From Deltaproteobacteria bacterium (GTDB lineage: Bacteria > Desulfobacterota > Desulfofervidia > Desulfofervidales > DG-60), in contig JAGGTC010000143.1 in assembly GCA_021163945.1 (NCBI GenBank), positions 1 through 5,412 on the forward strand: a stretch of DNA of 5,412 nucleotides, written 5' to 3'. Every line of letters starts with the position of its first letter. Position 1 is the first letter of the stretch. Shown here in pieces: positions 1 to 5,412 of this stretch. The notes beneath the pieces are model-generated. The model saw nothing but the letters and a program-made list of their open reading frames with translations, did not search any database and was not told where the DNA came from. The translations under genes and the position numbers were made by a program.

Positions 1-2605
1 TATAACTACTGTTGAACTGCCGGAGATGGATGGTGGAGTCGAGCCTATTCCTATTTGTGGTGTGAAAGATTATGAAGTTGTTCCCATAGCGGATAGGGTC
101 GATAATTTCGTCAATAGGGTGAACAGATGGCTCGATCTTAAAAGGAAGCAAAACGGAGAGAAGAGGATAGCGATAATTATCTACAATTATCCCCCAGGAG
201 AGGAAAATCTCGGCAGTGCGGCATACATAGATACCTTCGCGAGCGTTGAGAGGATCCTTGAAAGGCTTGAAAGGGAAGGCTACAAAGTTGAAAAAGCCAA
301 GATAAAGGACCTGTTCGTGAAAAGAAAGCTCTTCAATCCAAAGCTCTACCCTCCTGAAAAAATTGAATGTCCAAGAATGAACCTTGAGGAGTATTTGAGG
401 TGCTTCAACGAGCTGCCAGAGGATGTTAGGGTGGAAGTTATGAAATTCTGGGGAGAGCCGCCGGGAGAAATAATGGTTGATGAGAAAGGTATTTTAATCC
501 CTGGGATAATTTTAGGAAACATTTTCATTGGTGTTCAGCCTTCAAGACCTCCTCTAAGCGGTGAAGACCTTTATTCAGCAATTCACGATAAAACTAAGCC
601 TCCTCACCACCAGTACATAGCATTCTACAAGTGGATTGAAAACGTTTTCAAGGCAGATTGTGTTATTCACGTTGGAACTCATGGAACTGCTGAATTTACA
701 AAAGGGAAAGAAGTAGGATTGAGTTCGAAATGCTTTCCAGACATTCTAATTGGAACGATGCCAAATCTCTACATCTACCATGTTATAAACACATCTGAAG
801 CGACAATAGCTAAAAGAAGACTTTATGGAACTTTAATAAGCTACAACTCTCCACCATACACGACCTCCGAACTTTATGAGGAATATGCAAGGCTCGAGGA
901 GCTCTTAAATGAGTATGAGGAGGCCTTGGGCAAAGATGATCCGAGGGCAGAGATAGCAAAGAAAAAGGCGTTGGAGCTTGCGGAGAAGTTGAATCTTGGG
1001 AAAAATCTTGACGAAATAGAGGTAAAACTCTACGAATACAAACGTTCAATAATCCCAAAGGGCCTGCATGTAATAGGGGAGGAATACAGCCTGAGAGAAT
1101 TGGAGAGCCTCATGACGCTCATAGCAAGGTACGATAGAGGAGAGATAAAGTCCTTGAATAGGTTAATCGCCGAGAAGAAAGGTTTAGCCTATGAAGAAGT
1201 GGTAAATAATCCATCAAAACTCAAGGAAATCGACGAAGAGGCAAAAGATGTTGTTAAGCGATTTTTAAAAGGCGAAAAATTCCCGGAGTATGAAAAAACA
1301 TTAAAATATGCTCTTGAAGTCGCTAAAAAGTTTGCATGTAACTCCTCGGAGCTTGAAAGCCTGATTGAAGGCTTGGACGGGTTATATATAGAACCCTCTG
1401 TTGGGGGAGATGTTATAAGGAACCCAGAGGTCCTGCCGACTGGAAGAAATATCTACCAGTTTGATCCACTTAAAGTCCCAACAGAATCCGCCGTTGAGAG
1501 GGGAAGGAAAATAGCAAGGACGACAATAAAGAGATATCTAGATAAATATGGAAAATATCCAGAAAGCGTCGGTGTAGTTCTTTGGGGATTTGAGACAGCA
1601 AAAACCTATGGAGAAACAGTCGCCCAAATATTAGAATACATTGGAATTAGGGTAGTTCATGTAAGCCCTTGGGAGAAGAAGCTTGAAGTGATTCCACTTG
1701 AGAAACTTGGGAGGCCAAGGATAGACGTTATCGTTACAATCTGCGGCTTCTTTAGGGAGATGTTTCCAAATGTCATGGAACTGCTCGATAAAGCCTTTAG
1801 AATGGTTGCGGAGCTTGATGAGCCGGAGGAGATGAACTTTATAAAAAAGCACGTGAAAGAGCTGAGTAACTATAGGGAGTTGGCAAAAGCGAGAATTTTT
1901 GGGCCTACTTCAGCAGAATACGGCACGAGATTACTTCAACTTGTTGAGGATGGCATTTGGGATGAAGAAAAAGACTTAGCAGAAGCTTATATCTCCTCCA
2001 TGAGTTATGTATACACAAAAGGACATTACTCCAGAGAGGCACGTGAACTCTTTGAAAGCCTTTTGAGAAAAGTGGATCTCATTTCACAGGTAAGGGATTC
2101 TCACGACTATGAAATCACAGATTTAGACCATTACTACGAGTTTTTTGGCGGTTTGTCAAGATCTGTTGAAGTCCTCAAGGGTGAGAAGCCAGAAATGCTC
2201 ATAGCGGACACTACAAGGGAAGTTGTAAAAGTTGAGAGTGTTAAAGAGGCAATAGAAAGGGGAACCATAACAAGGACCCTCAATCCCAAATGGATTGATG
2301 AGATGCTCAAGCATGAATTTCATGGCGCTCAAAAAATTGCTGACAGAGTAGAATACTTACTCGGCTTGGCGGCAACTACAAATGCTGTTGAGAATTGGAT
2401 CTGGGATAAGGTTGCTGAAAGGTTTGTGTTTGATGAGGAGATGTTTGAAAGGCTAAAGGAAAACAATCCGTATGCGACAAAGGAGATACTCGAAAGGCTC
2501 CTTGAAGCGAATAAGAGGGGTTACTGGAAAGCGGATAAGGAAATTTTAGAGGAACTTGAAGATAAGTACCTTGAACTGGATGGAATGCTTGAAGAAGAGA
2601 TCTAA
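1..2605 (+). CDS. cobN: Cobaltochelatase large subunit CobN (CobN/BchH family), 5'-truncated by the window
   Basis: This is the large, tetrapyrrole-binding subunit of an ATP-dependent chelatase, probably inserting Co2+ into the corrin ring in cobalamin synthesis in the cytoplasm. The open frame begins at base 2 without a start codon (ITTVELPE...) and runs 867 codons to TAA at 2603-2605. The Met at base 26 lies inside the conserved ELPE-MDGG-EP segment, so it is not the start. Full-length relatives have roughly 1200-1300 residues, so several hundred N-terminal residues are missing. Family motifs, numbered from base 2, occur in the expected order: HVGTHGTAE (223-231), AKRR, GLHVIGEE, a GGD-RNP segment followed by LPTGRN (478-483), LWG (527-529), GRPRIDV (570-576), YGTRLLQLVEDGIW, NPKW (761-764), and the C-terminal NPYA (from 822) with RLLEANKRGYW. 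No frameshift or internal stop is seen. The downstream ATPase gene supports the chelatase assignment. BchH/ChlH is the main alternative. An archaeal host and the CobN-like C-terminus favour cobalt, but metal identity is inferred. Confidence 0.93.
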   Translation, partial: ITTVELPEMDGGVEPIPICGVKDYEVVPIADRVDNFVNRVNRWLDLKRKQNGEKRIAIIIYNYPPGEENLGSAAYIDTFASVERILERLEREGYKVEKAKIKDLFVKRKLFNPKLYPPEKIECPRMNLEEYLRCFNELPEDVRVEVMKFWGEPPGEIMVDEKGILIPGIILGNIFIGVQPSRPPLSGEDLYSAIHDKTKPPHHQYIAFYKWIENVFKADCVIHVGTHGTAEFTKGKEVGLSSKCFPDILIGTMPNLYIYHVINTSEATIAKRRLYGTLISYNSPPYTTSELYEEYARLEELLNEYEEALGKDDPRAEIAKKKALELAEKLNLGKNLDEIEVKLYEYKRSIIPKGLHVIGEEYSLRELESLMTLIARYDRGEIKSLNRLIAEKKGLAYEEVVNNPSKLKEIDEEAKDVVKRFLKGEKFPEYEKTLKYALEVAKKFACNSSELESLIEGLDGLYIEPSVGGDVIRNPEVLPTGRNIYQFDPLKVPTESAVERGRKIARTTIKRYLDKYGKYPESVGVVLWGFETAKTYGETVAQILEYIGIRVVHVSPWEKKLEVIPLEKLGRPRIDVIVTICGFFREMFPNVMELLDKAFRMVAELDEPEEMNFIKKHVKELSNYRELAKARIFGPTSAEYGTRLLQLVEDGIWDEEKDLAEAYISSMSYVYTKGHYSREARELFESLLRKVDLISQVRDSHDYEITDLDHYYEFFGGLSRSVEVLKGEKPEMLIADTTREVVKVESVKEAIERGTITRTLNPKWIDEMLKHEFHGAQKIADRVEYLLGLAATTNAVENWIWDKVAERFVFDEEMFERLKENNPYATKEILERLLEANKRGYWKADKEILEELEDKYLELDGMLEEEI

Positions 2606-2612
2606 GGAGGTG
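2606..2612 (+). promoter_or_regulatory. Strong Shine-Dalgarno for the AAA+/VWA chelatase gene
   Basis: GGAGGTG begins directly after the cobN stop codon (TAA 2603-2605) and sits 8 bases before the ATG at 2621. It is a near-perfect anti-16S match and fixes the downstream start. The gap between the genes is 15 bases with no room for a promoter, so the two genes are expected to share one transcript with coupled translation. Confidence 0.85.
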
Positions 2613-2620
2613 GATAAGCC

Positions 2621-4540
2621 ATGGAACCTCGTGAGAAGCGCCTGGTCTTCCCATTTTCGGCAATAGTCGGGCAGGAGAAGGCCAAGTTATCTTTACTTTG
2701 TGTAGCCGTTAATCCGCTAATAGGCGGTGTTTTGCTTAAGGGCAATAAGGGGACCGGGAAATCGACGATGGTTAGGGCTTTGGCACATGTTTTGCCCGAG
2801 ATTGAAGTTACAGCGGACTGTCCATTCAACTGTAATCCTTCAAATCCATTGGAGATGTGCGACAGTTGTTACAGGAGATACAAGAAGGGCGAGGATTTAC
2901 CAGTGGTAAGAAGGAAAATGAAGGTAATAGATTTACCTTTGAGTATAACGGTAGATAGGCTCGTTGGAACCGTTGATGTTGAAAGGTTTTTAAAGGAGGG
3001 GAGAAAGGCGTTACAGCCCGGAATACTTGCGGAGGCAAACAGGAATATCTTGTATATTGATGAAGTCAACCTTTTAGATGACTACATAGCTGATTCACTC
3101 TTAGATGCCGCAGCAATGGGCTGGAACACTATAGAGAGGGAAGGAATATCGTTTAAGCATCCGGCAAGGTTCATTTTAGTTGGTTCAATGAATCCGGAGG
3201 AAGGTGAGCTAAGACCTCAAATTTTAGATAGATTTGGTTTGTGCGTCGAAGTTTCAGCACTAATGGATCCGGAAGAGAGAATAGAAATCGTTAGGCGTGT
3301 TGAAGAATTCCATGAAGATCCAGTAGGATTTTACAAAAAGTACGAGGATGAGGAGAATAAACTTACAGAGAATATAGTTAAGGCGAGAGAAATATTACCA
3401 AAAGTTGAAATAGATGATGATTTGCTAAAGCTTTTGGCTGAAACGGTAATAAAGTTAGGCATAAAGACAAACAGAGCTGAGATAGCTACAATAAAAACCG
3501 CTAAAGCAATAGCCGCACTAAACGGAAGGAGAAGGGTTACACTTGAAGATTTGGAAGAGGCTATGGAGTTGGCTTTACCGCACAGACTTAAGGATAAGCC
3601 TTTCCAAAAGCCCCAACCTCCAAAGCTTAAGCCTCCAAAACCGGAGCAGAATGAGAACGATAAAGAAAGAAATAAAAACGAGCAAAGATATGAGCACAAG
3701 AAGGAAGGAAAAAATGAGAGCAAAAGTCAGGGGACTGGAAGTTCGGATTTAGAGCAGAACTTTCGCCCAAGCGAAGCTGAAATCCCGGAGATAGAGAACA
3801 GAAACTTTGAGGGCAACGAAATTACGGGCTACCGCTCTTCAAAGGATGTCAGCGTTACAGTGATAAACTTCCCAAGAGGTATTCCAGTATCCTATATACC
3901 GCCAAAAGGCGAAATAAGGGATGTTGATCTTTACAACTCAGCTGTTTGGGCTGTCTTAAATGGAAAAAAGCCTCCGATAAAGCTTGGGCTAAACGACCTT
4001 CGCGTCAGGGTCAGGAAGGCAAGGGCTCCAACTTTGTGGGTTCTCCTCTTGGACTCAAGCGGGAGCATGGCTATTCAGAAGAGAATAAGCGTTGCAAAAG
4101 GGATAGCTGAGAAGCTGATTGAGAAAGGCTACATTAAAAAGTCAAAGGTGGCTCTGATAGTTGCAAAAGGTAACCAAGCGGAGATATTCGTCCCACCCAC
4201 CAAGAACTACTTGGAAGTGGCTGAGAAAATAGAAAGTGTTCCGACTGGAGGGAGAACGCCCTTGAGTTCTGCTCTTTACAACCTTCTGCTTTTAGCTGAC
4301 AGGGAGAGAATGAAAGACAAGTCAGTCAAAGTTAGGGCGTTTCTGATAACAGATGGAAAGGCAAACGTGCCGCTTTTTGGAAAGAAGATTGGGGAGGAAA
4401 TAGTTGAATTGGCGAAAGCATTGAAAAAGAGAGACATTGAGCTTAACATCTACGATACAAGTGACAAGGGAATAAAACCGAGGATTTCTTGCGTTCCAGT
4501 TTTAAAGGAAGTTGCGAACGCTAAAGTTCATAGGATATAA
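2621..4540 (+). CDS. Chelatase ATPase/VWA subunit, ChlI-ChlD fusion type (partner of CobN)
   Basis: This protein is the motor subunit expected to hydrolyse ATP and drive metal insertion by CobN. It has 639 residues, starting at the ATG behind GGAGGTG. Residues about 8-325 form a ChlI-like AAA+ module: Walker A GNKGTGKST (41-49, Lys47), Walker B LYIDE (144-148), sensor-1 Asn191, Arg204 in LRPQILDRF as the likely arginine finger, and Arg285 in KTNRAEI as the likely sensor 2. Four cysteines (67, 71, 80, 83; C-x3-C-x8-C-x2-C) lie just after Walker A. Residues about 327-400 are a Pro/Lys-rich, then Lys/Glu/Asn-rich linker, probably disordered. The C-terminal part (about 425-639) resembles ChlD/CobT and carries a VWA domain with intact MIDAS residues: DSSGS (478-482), Thr546 in GGRTPL, and Asp578 in ITDG. 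No signal peptide or membrane segment is seen. Canonical ChlI and ChlD are separate proteins, and ChlD often has a degenerate P-loop. Here both active halves are in one chain. Cobalt rather than magnesium is inferred from the neighbour. Confidence 0.93.
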   Translation: MEPREKRLVFPFSAIVGQEKAKLSLLCVAVNPLIGGVLLKGNKGTGKSTMVRALAHVLPEIEVTADCPFNCNPSNPLEMCDSCYRRYKKGEDLPVVRRKMKVIDLPLSITVDRLVGTVDVERFLKEGRKALQPGILAEANRNILYIDEVNLLDDYIADSLLDAAAMGWNTIEREGISFKHPARFILVGSMNPEEGELRPQILDRFGLCVEVSALMDPEERIEIVRRVEEFHEDPVGFYKKYEDEENKLTENIVKAREILPKVEIDDDLLKLLAETVIKLGIKTNRAEIATIKTAKAIAALNGRRRVTLEDLEEAMELALPHRLKDKPFQKPQPPKLKPPKPEQNENDKERNKNEQRYEHKKEGKNESKSQGTGSSDLEQNFRPSEAEIPEIENRNFEGNEITGYRSSKDVSVTVINFPRGIPVSYIPPKGEIRDVDLYNSAVWAVLNGKKPPIKLGLNDLRVRVRKARAPTLWVLLLDSSGSMAIQKRISVAKGIAEKLIEKGYIKKSKVALIVAKGNQAEIFVPPTKNYLEVAEKIESVPTGGRTPLSSALYNLLLLADRERMKDKSVKVRAFLITDGKANVPLFGKKIGEEIVELAKALKKRDIELNIYDTSDKGIKPRISCVPVLKEVANAKVHRI

Positions 4541-4549
4541 GGACTTGGA

Positions 4550-4615
4550 TTTTTAAAGCTTTACACGATTTTAATGGCTTCAATTATTTTTGGATATGTT
4601 GTGTTGGATATTTTT
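4550..4615 (+). terminator. Probable archaeal T-tract terminator of the chelatase operon
   Basis: Starting ten bases after the stop codon, the + strand carries four T runs: 4550-4554 (T5), 4569-4572 (T4), 4587-4591 (T5) and 4611-4615 (T5). Archaeal RNA polymerase can terminate at such non-template T tracts without a stable hairpin, and I see no strong hairpin here. The position at the end of the operon, before an oppositely oriented gene relic, fits. The call rests on composition and position only. Confidence 0.5.
4590..4611. repeat. Short direct repeat TTGGATAT in the operon trailer
   Basis: TTGGATAT occurs at 4590-4597 and again at 4604-4611, start to start 14 bases, within the T-rich trailer. 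It could be a chance effect of TA-rich sequence, part of the termination region, or lie near the end of the insertion-sequence relic. Nothing decides between these. Confidence 0.4.
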
Positions 4616-4778
4616 GGTGACGCTCTTAATCACAGCACATCATCCAACTAACCCAGAATTCACACTGAAAGCATCAAGTTGTAGAGCAAGAACTTCAGAA
4701 AAACCTCCTGAAACATAGCGTTAACAGGGGTAATCCTTACATACTCGCCAAAAACCCTTAATTCCAGAAAAGAAACTC

Positions 4779-4865
4779 AACTGCCAATCGCCAATCATAA
4801 ACGGTAACTTCACTCCACGCTTCACGCTTTATAATCCAGCTCTTTAAACTGCCATAGGCCAATCA
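4779..4865. repeat. Imperfect 19-base direct repeat inside the transposase remnant
   Basis: AACTGCCAATCGCCAATCA (4779-4797) and AACTGCCATAGGCCAATCA (4847-4865) match at 16 of 19 positions and are 68 bases apart start to start. On the - strand both read as D-W-x-x-A-V (YDWRLAV and ADWPMAV), so the second may be a duplicated copy of the catalytic-Glu segment of the transposase. Confidence 0.55.
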
Positions 4866-4961
4866 GCGATAACCTTAGCAACTCTGTCCCTTTTGACAGC
4901 ATTAGAAACCAGATCCCTAGAACTTCTGAAGGAAATCTGATGGAGCCATTATGAAGCGGTA

Positions 4962-4971
4962 TCGCGCGCGA
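4962..4971. repeat. CG-alternating 10-base palindrome
   Basis: TCGCGCGCGA is a perfect palindrome with an unbroken CGCGCGCG core, standing out in an otherwise AT-leaning sequence. It lies inside the transposase remnant. No function is apparent. Confidence 0.4.
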
Positions 4972-4992
4972 AAAGGATAACTAGATACATGA

Positions 4993-5022
4993 GTAATGCT
5001 CACTACTCGTATTCAGCATTAC
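4993..5022. repeat. 8-base perfect inverted repeat (hairpin)
   Basis: GTAATGCT (4993-5000) is the exact reverse complement of AGCATTAC (5015-5022), with a 14-base loop. It overlaps the putative NAEYE codons of the transposase remnant and is not followed by a T run, so it does not look like a terminator. It may be chance. Confidence 0.4.
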
Positions 5023-5025
5023 AGA

Positions 5026-5412
5026 GAGCAAAAACGTATAGAAATCAAAGTAAACTTAGACTTAGAAAACCACAGCTATGAGAGTTGATGCTACAATTGG
5101 GCCCCATCCTCCCCTCCTAAGGCATCTAGGAACCCCCTATTACTGCTAATATACTTCTATTCAACTTGTATGTGGGAGGATCTCTATTAGAGAGTAGCTA
5201 TGAGAGTTGAGACGATCTGTAGATTCCGTCCGCTTTTAGCTAGAGTAGGACAGAGAGAAGAGGATATTAAATTATATTCCCTGACCTCCATTTCTCAGAG
5301 CAAAAAGAGGCAAAGAGAGCCTGTAATCACCTCAGCTATAGTTCGCTTTCCTGCTCCTTGAATATGGTCTCACATCTATGGCCTCAGCCGCCGATATTAC
5401 GTAGCAGTCTGG
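5026..5412. other. Stretch without a recognisable intact gene
   Basis: No frame on either strand gives a convincing protein. The longest short reading frames are 53 codons on + (5200-5361, no ribosome-binding site at a workable distance) and 26 open codons on - at the window edge, with PYSRSRKANYS before its TGA. The latter could be an N-terminal piece of the same transposase, but I cannot match it. The stretch also holds a 15-base repeat pair (5074-5088, 5196-5210) and a polypyrimidine tract (5102-5118). I see no tRNA, rRNA or CRISPR structure. Confidence 0.5.
5074..5210. repeat. 15-base perfect direct repeat, two copies
   Basis: AGCTATGAGAGTTGA occurs at 5074-5088 and 5196-5210, start to start 122 bases. 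Flanking bases do not match, so this is not a larger tandem duplication. On + each copy contains an ATG reading MRV(D/E). On - each reads STLIA in one frame. There is no third copy in the window. A match this long so close together is unlikely by chance, but its meaning is unknown. Confidence 0.55.

Larger units (their letters stand above)
4660..5025 (-). pseudogene. DDE transposase remnant (IS4/IS5-like C-terminal half), multiply frameshifted
   Basis: On the - strand, fragments of a DDE transposase lie in the right order but in changing frames. The best block is the C-terminus, 31 codons ending at TGA 4660-4662, with FGEYVR and FLKFLLYNLML. Before it come FFSGIK (4757-4774), WRLAVE (4776-4793; the W-x-x-x-V-E segment that supplies the catalytic Glu), FKELDYKA (4825-4848) and RDRVAK in the block 4865-4891. 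Together these follow the family pattern RDRV...FKELGYKxWKR...RWAVE, then FFSxIKRVFGEYV. A weaker match, NAEYE (5006-5020), sits where DxxYD with the second catalytic Asp is expected, about 75 codons before the Glu. At least four frame changes and three in-frame stops (5003-5005, 5000-5002, 4949-4951) rule out function. It is tail to tail with the chelatase operon. Assignment to a named IS family is from memory of motifs and remains approximate. Confidence 0.65.
4616..5412 (-). mobile_element. Probable decayed insertion sequence, ends not found
   Basis: The stretch after the operon trailer contains transposase remains on the - strand and differs from the operon: the + strand loses its purine bias and every frame has many stops. 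I could not identify matching terminal inverted repeats or a target-site duplication. The left limit is placed just after the last T-tract for convenience, and the right end may lie beyond the window. How much of 5026-5412 belongs to the element is uncertain. Confidence 0.4.

Noticed and set aside
26..28. ATG at base 26 as the cobN start codon
   Set aside because: The same frame is open to base 2 and the residues before the Met (VELPE) belong to the conserved family segment. No ribosome-binding site precedes it at a suitable distance.
2992..3000. Shine-Dalgarno-like AAAGGAGGG inside the ATPase gene
   Set aside because: No ATG follows at initiation distance, and translation through it encodes conserved AAA+ sequence.
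3331..3723. 130-codon antisense ORF opposite the ATPase gene
   Set aside because: It is an Ser/Phe/Leu-rich shadow of the Lys/Glu-rich + strand coding frame, with no domain of its own. The other short antisense frames across 346-3069 are rejected for the same reason.
5100..5140. tRNA or other structured RNA in the C-rich stretch
   Set aside because: No cloverleaf pairing, TTCRA loop or conserved tRNA positions could be found on either strand.
5078..5149. 23-codon + strand ORF beginning MRVDATIGP
   Set aside because: It is short, lacks a Shine-Dalgarno sequence, and its resemblance to the ORF at 5200 is limited to the 15-base repeat.
5074..5210. CRISPR array suggested by the repeated 15-base word
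   Set aside because: There are only two copies, the repeat is shorter than typical CRISPR repeats, the 107-base gap is too long for one spacer, and no degenerate copy lies midway.
5200..5361. 53-codon + strand ORF beginning MRVETICRF
   Set aside because: The only GGAGG (5175-5179) is 20 bases before the ATG, too far for initiation. The composition is unlike the operon and I recognise no domain. Its ATG falls inside the 15-base repeat.

Overview
The window holds the 3' part of a two-gene metal-chelatase operon on the + strand, followed by about 870 bases with no intact gene. The host is most likely a thermophilic or hyperthermophilic euryarchaeon of the Archaeoglobales, Thermococcales or methanogen kind. 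This is inferred from the purine-rich coding strand, heavy use of AGG/AGA for arginine and ATA for isoleucine, Lys/Glu-rich proteins, a strong GGAGGTG ribosome-binding site and archaeal-style T-tract termination. I cannot name the genus.

Layout. Bases 1-2605 are the C-terminal 867 codons of a CobN/BchH-type large chelatase subunit whose beginning lies left of the window. Fifteen bases later, bases 2621-4540 encode a 639-residue protein that joins a ChlI-like AAA+ ATPase to a ChlD-like von Willebrand A domain. Both key ATPase motifs and the metal-ion-dependent adhesion site are intact. A series of T-tracts (4550-4615) probably ends the operon. Beyond it, on the - strand and tail to tail with the operon, are scrambled-frame remains of a DDE transposase (clear at 4660-4891, weaker to about 5020). 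From there to base 5412 I see only short repeats, a G-rich stretch on the - strand and degenerate sequence.

How the genes work together. CobN-type subunits bind the tetrapyrrole (hydrogenobyrinic acid a,c-diamide in the cobalamin pathway) and the metal. The AAA+/VWA partner hydrolyses ATP to drive insertion. Here the work usually divided between ChlI and ChlD (or CobS and CobT) is carried by one polypeptide, so the operon could encode a complete two-protein cobaltochelatase. Co2+ rather than Mg2+ or another metal is inferred from family and domain of life, not shown by the sequence.

No wholly new system is evident. The points most worth a second look are the four-cysteine motif in the ATPase module, the fused ATPase/VWA design, and the repeats within and next to the transposase relic.
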